Positions 36,374-46,900 of a stretch of 64,000 nt of DNA are shown here, piece by piece (position 1 is the first letter of the stretch; each line of letters opens with the position of its first letter). The position numbers were made by a program, and so were the translations under genes. The stretch covers positions 131,001 through 195,000 of the forward strand of contig JACEVL010000943.1 in the NCBI GenBank assembly GCA_020284085.1, written 5' to 3'. The notes below the pieces were generated by a model. The model saw only the letters and a list, made by a program, of their open reading frames with translations, was not told where the DNA came from and searched no databases. The DNA comes from Aporrectodea caliginosa. Taxonomy: Eukaryota > Annelida > Clitellata > Crassiclitellata > Lumbricidae.

Positions 36374-37140
36374 TTCGTTCGTTCGTTCGTTTATTCACTC
36401 AGAGCACTTATATAGTGCCTCTACAATTAAGGTACTATATAGCCAGAGGCGCTTTCAGTCCAGCCCTGACTGAAAAGAACAATTTTCAAGTGATAACTAA
36501 CGAATTTGTAAGACATGGAAGTAGGCAATAGATGCATCATTAATCTGCCATTGAGTGTTATGGTGGAAGAAACAGCATTTTACCAAAGTCGATTCTAGAG
36601 GTGACAAAGGCGAGGATCAGTGCAGAGGCAGCTCGTGTGATAAGAGATCGTCACACAGTACGAATCAATCTGACGAAGATGCAAAAATGACAAGATCGAA
36701 GACATTGTCGATCAAAGGTAATGCCCAAACCTCTCACAGAGGTGTAGAATGTGACAACTGTGACATTTGGAAAAGCGAAGGGCAAGAAAATCAATTTTGG
36801 ACACGACTGCCAAGCCAAATAAATGGAGTCTTGTCAGAATTCAGTCGAAGACTGTTTGAAGACATCCAGGATAGCAGCTAAAGTCTCCGACGCAGGTACA
36901 ACTTGATCAACCAGGGCAGCAACAGCTGCAGCAGCCGGACCATGAACATAGGCATGGGTATCATGAATGCGAGGCAGATCCTTTTTCGTGGAGGATACAA
37001 CCCAGGTCAGTGGCATAGAGAATATAAAGAAGAAGGCAAAGACAGAACTCTGAGGAAGACCAACGAGTATATGAGACCAAGCAGAACGAGTGGGCTCAAA
37101 AATAACTGAGTCTGAGCGAGCCGAGAGGAAAAAACATTTC
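36374..37140 (-). pseudogene. LINE reverse transcriptase palm fragment plus LINE 3' tail
   Basis: The minus strand from about 37020 contains GSASHS then YPCLCSW, a decayed version of the palm segment around the YADD box. It continues with a VPASETLAAILDVFKQSSTEF segment like the connection after the palm. The catalytic YADD itself is lost. Below about 36480 lies a separate-looking tail (GCGCCTCTGGCTATATAG and GCACTATATAAGTG) ending in (AACG)n at 36374-36393. Confidence 0.6.
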
Positions 37141-37259
37141 CATCTAAGCGAAAGTTCCGAGATACCAACGGAGGTGTCCAGGCGCTGCAGAAGAATGGAG
37201 TTACCTACTGCTGACTAATTAGGCCTAATTATACGTAGTTACGTACGCATGTTATTATC

Positions 37260-37400
37260 ACCTGGCATCGTAATCAATAACATCGTCCTCTTCATCGTTA
37301 TCGTCATCTGACATCGTCGTTGTCATCATCATCATCATAGCCATCACCATCTTCATCAATATTATCATCATTGTCATCATCATCATTGTCGTCATGTATT
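37260..37400. repeat. ATC-rich degenerate microsatellite
   Basis: Interrupted CATCAT and CATCGT units. Confidence 0.85.
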
Positions 37401-37528
37401 TGGGAGTCGTCATTATCACAGGAATTGATTAACGTTGTGCAGAACATTCACTACGTGACGGTTGTGTGATCAACGACCTCAACTGTACTTAAGTAGCGTC
37501 CAGCGTCGTCTTCCGGGAAGGAGTAGGT

Positions 37529-37560
37529 GGGTGGGGTTAGTGGGTGGGTGAGGGGGTGGG
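37529..37560 (+). repeat. G-quadruplex-capable G-rich tract
   Basis: Six runs of three to five G separated by 1-5 nt on the + strand. Confidence 0.75.
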
Positions 37561-39204
37561 AGGATGAGTTGATGGGTAGAGGGTCATCGTCCCACTGAGG
37601 CCACCGGTGGAATCGATGCCTTTTTGGCTTTCGGGTTTTTATTATCTGGTATTCCTGGAATCAAGCGACGGGTCGAGCATATCAGAAGCCACCGAGAGCC
37701 GGACAAAGCAATTCCATCTCATTAGGGTCCGATGCACAGTCGCCACCGTCGCCAATACACTACTTATCTATACATATAATGCACATCTTGTATATTATAG
37801 CGAACTATATAAATCACATTATGGAGAGAGGAACGGAAATAGAATAACTGAGTCTTTGCTTTCAAATCAGGCGAAGACGACGTACACAGGCAGACGATCT
37901 TAAGTGAAATCTCGGTTCCCTCGGTGCATTCATAACCTCTCCTTCTTATCATGCTCCTATAATTATTTTATTTGGACCGACTGTCTTCTTCCCTCGCTTC
38001 ATCCTTCTTCTTCTCTTCTCTCGTCTTCTTATGTCGCATCGCTTCTTCTCCTGTTTCTTCTATTGCCTGGACTTCTTATTCTTCTCTTCTTCTGAATCCA
38101 TCTGACCTTTCTCATCTTCTGAATCTTATTTAATTCTATGTTGCATCCGAAAGACCTTCCTTCCTCCTCTTCCTCCTTTATATCTTTACATCCCTCTGAT
38201 CATGTCCGCGTATGCCATAACCTGTAGCGCCACCCATTAATCTGCTTTTATATCCCTCTCCATCTTATTACTAGTAGGCCTACAGAAAACCAAACTGTTT
38301 TTCCTTTTTGCAACTGTCAGCAACCTTCTTTCACGTGCCATTAACGTCACATAGTTTAATCTCAACTACTTTTATTTCCAAAATAAAGCTTCAATAGGTC
38401 TACGCATGTCAACTTCATCTGTAACTCTAAGAATCAACTGAACACAAGTCTCATTGTCCTAAAAAGATAGTAGCCTACAACACTGTATTCAATATTTTTA
38501 CATATCCTTAAACCCACCGAGTCAGCAAAAGCACGCCTAGACATGATTATGATGCGAACGTCGGACCAACGTTTCAGCGGGGGTGGGGGAGGGCCCACGT
38601 GATACAAACGTGCTTAGGTCTACCCAAAGCTCATCTATTCATCACTGATGTCAGACTAACTCTCTGGCGCTGCGTCCACCAAACACAGCTCCGTTGTGAT
38701 TATATTTGCGATCGATAAAGAAAACTGCAACTCATATAATACACGACCGTTATCCGTCATCTTTCGCGTATCTTCGACGAACGACCTCTTAGACATAAAC
38801 AACTCAGCAGCAGCTACAGCATTACTATGGATATATTCATTAGCAGGGAACCACGCAATTGGAAAGCGAAATTACTAGTATGGACTGAATCGTATATAGA
38901 ATGCCAATAAGCGTTCGGGCGATAGCAGAATAGATAGGTTTCCGAATTACATCCGAAATCCGACTAACATGATACACTTGACATATTTATGTTGGAATGA
39001 TATATTTATGTTGGAATGCGGTCTATAGGACAAAAGATCGAACATCATCCGGTCAACTCCGTATACGATGAACTTAACTGCTCATACTAAATTGAATTTG
39101 ATCACGCATGTAACCAAGTGCTCAATGACTATGGCATCATCGCATCATCGATATCATAATCACCGCAATCATTATCATAGTCATTCTCGAAGTCACTGTT
39201 GTCA
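37561..39204. other. No gene recognised
   Basis: Contains a CTT-rich pyrimidine stretch at about 37980-38110. No exon was supported. Confidence 0.4.
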
Positions 39205-39247
39205 CACGGTGGCAGATTGGTTAGAACGCTCAGCCTGTAACGCGAAG

Positions 39248-39706
39248 TTATGACAGGCATGGTCGTCTGATCACCTATAAGTCCTTGCTCTCTACAGTCA
39301 GTCTTCAGCAACAATAATATGTTGTTTATAGTTAAGCACATATTCAAGCACATATTCGAGCTCGCCCAAGTAAGGAACATGAGCAAGTTCATCGTGTACA
39401 ATTGATCTGCGCCATCGATGTTCTGTCGTATGGTCGTGTGCACTTCTAAGCTTTGGAAGGATAGCAATATCAAATACAGTACTAACAGTTGTATTGTATT
39501 GTAAGTTATTATTGTCAGAATATTTGTCACTGTAGTGAAATTATGGGCAATCGAGGATCATGCTATTTTATTTACTGTAGAATTAGGCCTACTTGTTTTC
39601 TTGTTTGCTTGAATATGTGCTTAACTATAAACAACATATTATTGTTGTTGAAGACTGACTGTAGAGAGCAAGGACTTAGGTGATCAGACGACCATGCCTC
39701 TCATAA
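39248..39706. mobile_element. Long inverted-repeat element (~100-bp arms, 257-bp loop)
   Basis: The left arm (39248-39350) and right arm (39608-39706) are near-perfect reverse complements. They share AGGCATGGTCGTCTGATCAC, CTTGCTCTCTACAGTCAG and GTTTATAGTTAAGCACATAT. Just outside the left arm, TGGTTAGAACGCTCAGCC looks like the 5' part of a tRNA-derived SINE head. It may be a foldback MITE or a pair of inverted SINE bodies. No target duplication was found. Confidence 0.75.
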
Positions 39707-39729
39707 AATTAGACAGAGAGAGGGGGGAA

Positions 39730-39900
39730 TGGTGAATGTCTACAAAGTCAGTCGTTTCGGACAGAGAACAAGCCTATGTTCGATAAGCAATTTGAAGAGA
39801 ACTTTAATTCTGTGAGAAAAGATGAAGGTACGAACCTCGATCGACAGCTGAAAACAGTTTAAGACAGAAGGTAAGAAATAAGGACGGAGAGACGTATCAT
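39730..39900 (-). mobile_element. Short LINE 3' segment
   Basis: It resembles 45590-45700: both contain GTTCGATAAGCAATTT-like or GTGAAATAAGCAATTT sequence followed by decayed C-terminal codons on the minus strand. Confidence 0.4.
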
Positions 39901-39969
39901 TTACGGAAGGTCAAGTCCATTTCTATGACCACTATTATTCATCTTATTCTGAGACCTCTAACAGAATAA

Positions 39970-40480
39970 CTCAATCATTATATTGTATTGTATTGTATTG
40001 TATTTAGAAATTTATAAAGCGCCTCTCTCAGTAATACCCAATCAGAAGCGCTCCCAGTGCGAGGAGTCTGCGAAAAAAGAAACGTCTTAAGACAACGAGA
40101 AGAGGCCGAAATACTCCCAGTTAAGATCACATATCGAATCGTAGAGGGAAGGTCATTCCCGAGCATAGGACCAACAGATGCAGATGCGCGATGCTGGGCA
40201 GTAGCAGTCCGCGACCGAGGTACGAGAAGGTCGTGCTGCTCTAAAGAGCGGAATGAGCGACGAGAGGCAGCCGAAAGGGGTCGGCGAATTGAATTACAAA
40301 GATAGCGGGGGCAGACCTAAGAGCACCCTGGATGTAAGAAAAAGAATTTTAAGCCGAATTCGAGCGATGAGAGGAAGCCAGTGTAAATGCTCCGTCATGA
40401 AGGTCGAATGTGAGAGAAGCGAGGAAGACGGACTATCAAGAGGCAGCTGCATTAAGCACTATATTACTTGCTCGTATAAG
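39970..40480 (-). pseudogene. LINE 3' end with (TACAA)n tail
   Basis: The minus strand includes ASSRCLKTFLFSQ, the final phrase of CR1-like reverse transcriptases. Then come AGCGCTTCTGATTGGG, GGCGCTTTATAAATTTC and a (TACAA)n tail at 39970-40003. The coding part is short and 5'-truncated. Confidence 0.75.
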
Positions 40481-41280
40481 AAGGGAACTACTGGATCAAA
40501 ATTTTAAAGTAAATTAACGGACGAAATAAAATTCAGTAACAGGTAAATGAAAATGCATAGGCCCCACTAGGCACGCCAACTTCTGGGGAAAGGGGAACTG
40601 AATATGCGCAGATCTACGCACTCGCTGAACTTGAGCACTAAAACACGTTTAACAACTGGTTCCGTTAACTGTATCCGGTATCTTAATTACTCGTATGCAC
40701 CGATATCTAATGGCCGAACAAGATGCCGGGAGATTCGACGTCGACGTTGAAATGATTAATTCATAAAGATAATAATTAATCAGATTGTCAGCATAAATCA
40801 TTCATCTCCATCTCATCAACACCATTAATACAACGGAGGGCATGATCTCCGACGATTCATCACTGCACCAACATTACCATCTGACTATCGCACAGGCGTT
40901 GTGGCCATCGCTATCACGATACGCAAATATGAACCAGCATAGAAACACGCGTAAGCATAAATTTTGAGAAGAAGGAGGTCACCGTATTCCCTGGTGCCAT
41001 TAGCAACACTAGTGGACCATGTCATTAGCAGACACGAGTGCAGTCTCTCATCTCTCTCAACAGCTGCGCTGTTTATAGACACTAAATTGTGTCATGTTAA
41101 TAGACACTAAATTTCGTCACTATTAGATTATTCTTAGAAGACAGTTGACCTAGAATGAGCCACAATAACATTTATCTCTCCTCCATTTACATAGCGATGA
41201 TTCTGCAGATGATCACCGTTCAATACATTACGTTAGGTACAAAGATAAGTCCGGAAATTGATTGTCCTCTCTTGCCACCC
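40481..41280. other. No gene recognised
   Basis: No exon or repeat family member was identified. Confidence 0.4.
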
Positions 41281-41287
41281 AACGAGA

Positions 41288-41321
<34 letters not shown>

Positions 41322-41352
41322 ACACACAAACACACACACACACACATACACG
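41288..41352. repeat. (CA)n microsatellite
   Basis: Dinucleotide repeat with a few TA and AA interruptions. Confidence 0.95.
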
Positions 41353-41455
41353 CACATGCTTCGACCGATGAGAAACCATCTGCGGTCGATATGAGATCAT
41401 GGAATGTTAGAGCATATATGCGATGTGTGAAGTATTGCGATGCATTGTGACATGA

Positions 41456-41612
41456 TATTGTATTGTATTGTATTGTATTGTATTTACGACGATTTATATA
41501 GCGTTGTTGGTAGCAAGCTACTTCTAGAACGCTCAACCATCTAGCGGCAGCCATCAACAGGCGCCCAGCCCTCATGTAGGACAATGAGAAGCCCGGAGGC
41601 GCCAGCCGTCAG
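41456..41612 (-). mobile_element. Short retroelement with (TACAA)n tail, minus strand
   Basis: The minus strand ends AACGCTATATAAATCGTCG and then (TACAA)n at 41456-41484, the tail style of the LINE at 39970. It lies directly next to a tRNA-headed SINE. Confidence 0.55.
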
Positions 41613-41616
41613 GTTG

Positions 41617-41798
41617 TGTGTTTGTATTGTATTGTATTTATTGTGTGTTGTATTGTACTCCACGTTTATATTGCGACCGAGCCACCCGCAGTAAAGGTCC
41701 GAGAAAGTAATCTCTGATAAACCGACCGACCGGGGATCGAACCCGGGTCGCCGGCGCGGCGAGCGGACACCAGCCCACTCGGCCACTCAGGACCTCCT
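41617..41798 (-). mobile_element. tRNA-derived SINE, minus strand
   Basis: The minus strand carries a perfect polymerase III A box, TGGCCGAGTGG (41775-41785), and a perfect B box, GTTCGATCC (41734-41742). They are about 43 nt apart, with a CCGGG/CCCGG T-arm stem. A non-tRNA body follows (GTTTATCAGAGATTAC, GGTGGCTCGGTCGCAATATA), then a (TACAA)n-like tail near 41617-41650. The head lacks a full tRNA fold and is attached to a retroposon body, so it is not a tRNA gene. Confidence 0.85.
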
Positions 41799-41809
41799 GT
41801 AATACAGTA

Positions 41810-42310
41810 AGACAAATGATAAGATACATGATACTTTATTCCATTTATGATATGATAATATATTAAATCTATTCCAAGCCAATCTAACGACTTTCTCTAT
41901 ATCGCCGGTTTCCTGATGCACAATGCATCAGCCGCTTCAAGCAAAGCTCTATTCAGGATCATAGTCCATTAAGACGAGCCACGATGTTACAGAAACTTAC
42001 CACCCGTAGTCAAGCTACTGATGACAAGCAAACTGGAACAAATGAGTTTTAAGTTTAACTCTGAATGAGGTCATAGAACTGACAGAACGTACAAAACTGG
42101 GCAGTGAATTACAAAACTATAGAACCAATTATGAATGAAGGCCTGGCTGAGGGTCCTAATACATGAACCGTCATAAGAGAGAGATACTCAAACTCGTGCT
42201 CTCCGCCTAACTCTATGCCTATTAAGATCAGCGACTATTTTTATATACAGAAAGAGTCAGCTGGACTGTAGGTTATCGATTCAGCCAGCAAGGTCGAGTT
42301 TGGTAAGGTA
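41810..42310 (-). pseudogene. LINE C-terminal fragment and 3' region
   Basis: The minus strand reads MTSFRVKLKTHLFQFACHQ, a clear CR1-like C-terminal phrase (SFKxxLKTHLF). It continues to a 3' region with GCATTGTGCATCAGGAAACC and an irregular ATCAT tail at 41815-41870. Upstream coding parts are decayed. Confidence 0.7.
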
Positions 42311-42659
42311 ATCAGCAATACAGGTTAACTCCGAGTAACTCGTATCGCTGCCTTGTTTAATCCCTTTCTCCGTCTCCCTCTATATCTTTGTCTGTCTGCT
42401 TCTGTGTCTCGGTTCACGTGGCAAGCTGCATGGTCCGTCGGCCAGTGTTCAGTGCGCACGTACTTCAGACTAACTGGCGTCGTCGTGGTCTGGAATGCAT
42501 GCGTTGGTTTGTCGCCTGTGACCTTGTGTGCATGACTTCCATTATCTGGTGTTCCATAGAAGTCAAATGACCGATTCAACCTTCGTTTATTTAACGACGA
42601 CCGATTCAACCTTGATCGCTCTTTCTTGTTATTCCTACCTAGGGATCTACACAATACAC

Positions 42660-42765
42660 TACATATGTATGTATAATGTGTATGCATGTATGTATGCATG
42701 CTTTCAGGTATGTATGTATGTATGTGTATGTATGCATGCATGTATGTGTGATATATGTGTGTGTG
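42660..42765. repeat. Degenerate (GTAT)n tract
   Basis: Imperfect ATGT repeats with GCATG variants; open frames here are artefacts. Confidence 0.9.
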
Positions 42766-43230
42766 TTTCTTGCATTCAGTTTTAAGTAGCATTTTAGTTA
42801 TTAGAGTTTAACTATTTTAACGATGACAACTTCTCTCATCGAAACAACCTTTGCAGTTGACGGGATTGCGATTCTGTTTAAGAGAACTGTGTGAATCGAT
42901 GCCTATTGCATTATTATGATGGACCTTTAGACATTTTAAGACTGTATAACAGTGTTACCCTGCCTACTCTGAAGGGCACCCACTAGACCACGAACATGAC
43001 AAGAATGTTTCTTTCGAAAAGAGCCGGCCCGCGGGTCATTTCTGAGCTGCGGACGATGTTTTCTGGCCCGCTGAGCCTTCCCGAATGACTAAACAATCTG
43101 AGATGGAAAGTTCAAATTTGTCATATTTAAGGCTTAAAATGAGTTTTTTCTATGTGATGTTCGTGACTGATAAATGATAATGATGATAAAAATTAAGATT
43201 TTTAAAGTCTAATTAATTTGTCTGTTCGTA
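42766..43230. other. No gene recognised
   Basis: No supported feature. Confidence 0.4.
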
Positions 43231-43231
43231 T

Positions 43232-43510
43232 TGTTACGTACCCCTCCCCGGCGTCAGGCCCTACCTTCGTCCTGTCAACCGGTTCGGGGGTTCCGTGATG
43301 ATGTTGAACTGCAGGAGAGGAAGTAGAGGAAAATGATCGGGCGCTATATAAACGCGGAAGGAAAGTTCTTGATTGGATTGACCTATAATCAGGCCTAACC
43401 TTTGAACTTAATCTGAGGCTACGTCGTAGAGTGATAGGCTGGGCTACGAGTGTTCTAGTCACATCAGGTTCGTCTTGTTCAACACCATCAGTGGCGCTCC
43501 CGAACCAGTG
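43232..43510 (+). mobile_element. Possible LTR remnant followed by a primer binding site
   Basis: A ~253-bp segment starts TGTTACG and ends TTCAACA at 43484. It has a TATATAA box at 43345-43351 about 140 bp before the end. Seven bases later TGGCGCTCCCGAACC occurs at 43492-43506, which looks like a tRNA-primer binding site (begins TGG, GC-rich). No gag or pol follows, so if real it is only a left end. Evidence is layout alone. Confidence 0.4.
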
Positions 43511-43891
43511 AACTTACTGTCAAATAATACCGACTTCAGGGGCTTGCACATATTGATATGCAAATGTCCTATAGTAGGTGTAAACAGATTGGAATGCATT
43601 AGTTGAGAATGTGGACAGACAGTCTCGGCTTTACAGATCCAACTGCCTAAAATATGCGCAATTCTAATGAGAAGAAACTTGATAGGACTGGTTTTTTACT
43701 GAACTATTGAACAGTATAAGTCATGGTTAACGGACCCCGTAGTCATCGCAGTGGAATGAGCCATGAGTTTTATAACAGACGGCAACACTGAAACTACAAA
43801 TCTCTCGACATCAGTGACTGAGCGTTCTATAGGTCCATTATAGGCGAATCGAGTTGTCAACCGTTGAGTTGATTGTCATTCAATCAACGTA

Positions 43892-43955
43892 ATGGACCAA
43901 AGATGTTGGACGATTATTGTGAAAATTGTTTTCGACGTCTTGGCGCTGTTTCTAG
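43892..43955 (+). CDS. PLPP gene, coding exon 1
   Basis: This exon encodes Met1 to Leu21 plus one base, forming the first half of TM1 (IIVKIVFDVLALFL). The donor is CTAG|gtacat. The single G joins CC of exon 2 to make Ala22, and TM1 continues FLPFILLSV. The frame, phase and hydrophobic character all match the short first exon typical of animal LPP genes. Confidence 0.8.
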
Positions 43956-46900
43956 GTACATTACTTTACCATTGAATATATTAGTAACGGCGGTGGTAGG
44001 CCTGCACGTAGTAGCAGTGTAAGCATAATAAATTATAGTAACTTAGTAATAGTAATAACAATAGTAATAACAGAAAAAATATATTATTTATGCTATTAAT
44101 GCATGATTTATAATTATAATATATCTATATATAAGATATATTTAATCACGCTTTTTAATTTTTTAGTCTAGGTACAAAAAGCATGAAATATTTAAGGGCA
44201 GCATTTTTCATTTGAACTGTTCAGTCTTTGTCCGTGTCATTATTATCGTTATTCTCTGCTGGCATGTCTATGAGTATTCAATGGAACATTATTATGTGAA
44301 TATGGGTCCTATATGGGCTCCATTTGGACGTGTTGGCAGAGTTGATTAGCGTCTGTTTATTATACTATATTTAGAATTGTTATTAGTTTTAAAGACAAAT
44401 GATAATATCGAGATTGGTGTAGAAAATTATTCTATACCAGGGACCAGTGTTGGGTATGAGTTAACTCAGATGAGTTTAAACTCACGAGTTAACTCACTCA
44501 TTTCTTGTGTGAGTTTACCCAACACTGCCAGGGACAGTTAATATCTTGGATGGCTAGCCTTTGCAGTGTCTGAGACCTTAAATGTACTCTGGAAATCAAT
44601 CGCTTTGAAACATTGAATGGCTATAGCAACATGTTCGAAGAGGAATGAAGTTTCCCTTAGGAAATCAACCTCTGTTACATTCCGTTTCTCCATCTCGCAC
44701 TCCATCTGCTCTGTCTTACCTCTTCACTCCCATCCATCCTCACATCCTAATTACATGTTAAATGTAGAACTGCATGCTATTATGAGTAGAATTATTCATG
44801 CGTTGAGATTTGGTTCTGAGCCGATGAAAATTATTTTTATGTATTATATGATTAATAATTAATCTATAAAATACAGATCTAATGTGCTCTACGGTATTTA
44901 TATATACATACCGTATATATAATGTGAAATATACTATGTACAATGTACCTGTAAAATATAGTTATAACAATCAAGTCGTTTATAAATAGCTCGTAGTGAC
45001 AGTTAATTTTGCGTCTTCAATCTTCTTTTGTTTCTTATTAAATGAGAAAGAAGCCTTGGCCATGGCATGTTGTCAGATGATGATAATTTATTAAACCGAT
45101 GTCGTTCAGGTCTCTTAATTATACCTTGTTTCTATAAACACCCCATGATATCGGGGGACTATAGCACTCGGAGTCATGTAGAAAATTTAGGTTACACCAC
45201 CCCAACCCAGTTAGAGGTTACCGCATAATTTTGCGAACTGACATCTGCGCCCACGGCTTGAGCCCCCTCTGCCTTTCCTTAGCTACACCGCTGGCTAAAC
45301 TTGAGATACTCAATCTTGTCGAAACTCATTGTGGTTCACATTGCCCTGAACGGCCAATCCGTACTTTGTGAGGTTTTTCGTAAAGAGCTACATGAATGCG
45401 CAGATACATAATATATACTTACCTGAGCCGTTACTTTGTTTTCTTTTACTCTACGTCACGTGCCTTACCGTACTCTTCCCTTCTTCTATTAATTATTAAT
45501 TTGTTACTTCTATTTCGCCGGTGGCTAATGCACAGGGCTTCAACTGATGGCGCGCCAACACCAAGCCGTACTAAGGTCAATATCCGGACGATCGGTCCAC
45601 AAAGACAGAGAGAAGCAGCCTATGTGAAATAAGCAATTTAATCGAAAAGGTTAGTTTTCTTAAGCTAAGAGAAAGCAAGAGAAAACTAAGCAACTGGGCA
45701 GAACGGACAGATACAGGAACAGAGTTACAACTCTATATGACCTGCAACTGAAAAACTCGTTCACCAAGAACAGTTCTAGAATTAGGTATGATCATTGAGA
45801 GACAACCAGATTACATGGCTGAATAATAATAAGTCTGAGGAATAAGGATTGATTTAAGTATTGTATTTGGCCAAAGTTCAATGTTTTATTAACAGTGAAC
45901 CCCAGTTAGAAATATACTGAATGAGAGCGTCGACTATATAAATAAGAAAGTCAGCAAACCGATTGGGTGCACAACCAGAAACCCAAAACCAGGATAATGC
46001 AGAATATGAGAATGGTCCAAAATCTCAAAAGCAGCTCAGACGAATAGAGAAGAACAGGTGTTGACCCACTGACTTTAACGACACCTGGCTTCAAAATGGG
46101 ACGGAGTCCACACCAAGACTGCCTCGCATTGTTTCTTAGTTCCTTCTACATCAACGTTACTCCTTCCTTCTATATTCTTCTTGCCTAATCTTACATCACA
46201 ACATCTAGCTTAATACTTTACCTGTACCTTACATTTGTCTTCTCTTCTCTCACTTTACCCTACCCTCAACTATCTCAATTTGTCTTGAACAACCTAACAC
46301 ACCTGAATGGGCTGTCGCTTGCGTTACGCTTACTGCCCCAACCTTCTTCATAAAACAAGAGCTGAGATAGCGAGCCTATCTCCTTATAATTTCCGCAAGC
46401 GCTTTAAGTCTATTCCTTTTGAACGTGGGTTCTCCTAGTTGAGTAGAGAGCGCTACTGATGAGTTTTTCCTAGAAGCTGCACCTTACATGCTCTCATTTG
46501 TCATGTATCTTACCACGTCTCATCTTGCCTCGCATTATTTCTTCTTGCTTCTTCAGCTTTCTGTCGTCTTACCTTGATTTTAACCTTACCTTTCTTGCCT
46601 TACCTTTCTCACCTTCCTTTCCATTACCCGTCCTTGACCAACTATTGATCTACTGTATAATTCTCCTATGATTTTCTGCAGCCTTCTTGCCGTTCATCCT
46701 GCTGAGTGTAAACGGAGCTCAGCCGTTTCAGCGAGGTTTCTTCTGTGGCGATGAGTCCATCCGCTATCCCTACAGACGAGACTCCGTCAGCGCACAGGCG
46801 CTCTTTATGGGAACTCTCCTCATATCAACGGGAATCGTAAGAATTCAGCGTCGTTAAATTCCTGTTTCTGCCAACCGTTTCGTTTAATAAGTCTTAATAA

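Larger units (their letters stand above)
43956..46681 (+). other. PLPP intron 1 (2.7 kb)
   Basis: The largest intron of the gene. It contains a tiny hAT-like element (44445-44527), a decayed minus-strand LINE 3' end (45495-46080) and a plus-strand LINE 3' end (46310-46490). A degenerate CTTACC-type pyrimidine tract leads into exon 2. Confidence 0.75.

Noticed and set aside
41700..41790. A functional tRNA gene
   Set aside because: A and B boxes are perfect, but acceptor and anticodon stems do not fold properly and a retroposon body and tail follow.
42325..42792. 155-codon minus-strand frame
   Set aside because: Half is a translation of the (GTAT)n tract and the rest shows no domain.
45396..45632. 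Hydrophobic frame as an alternative first exon of PLPP
   Set aside because: It overlaps a LINE 3' region and lacks the LPP N-terminal pattern; 43892-43955 fits sequence and phase better.
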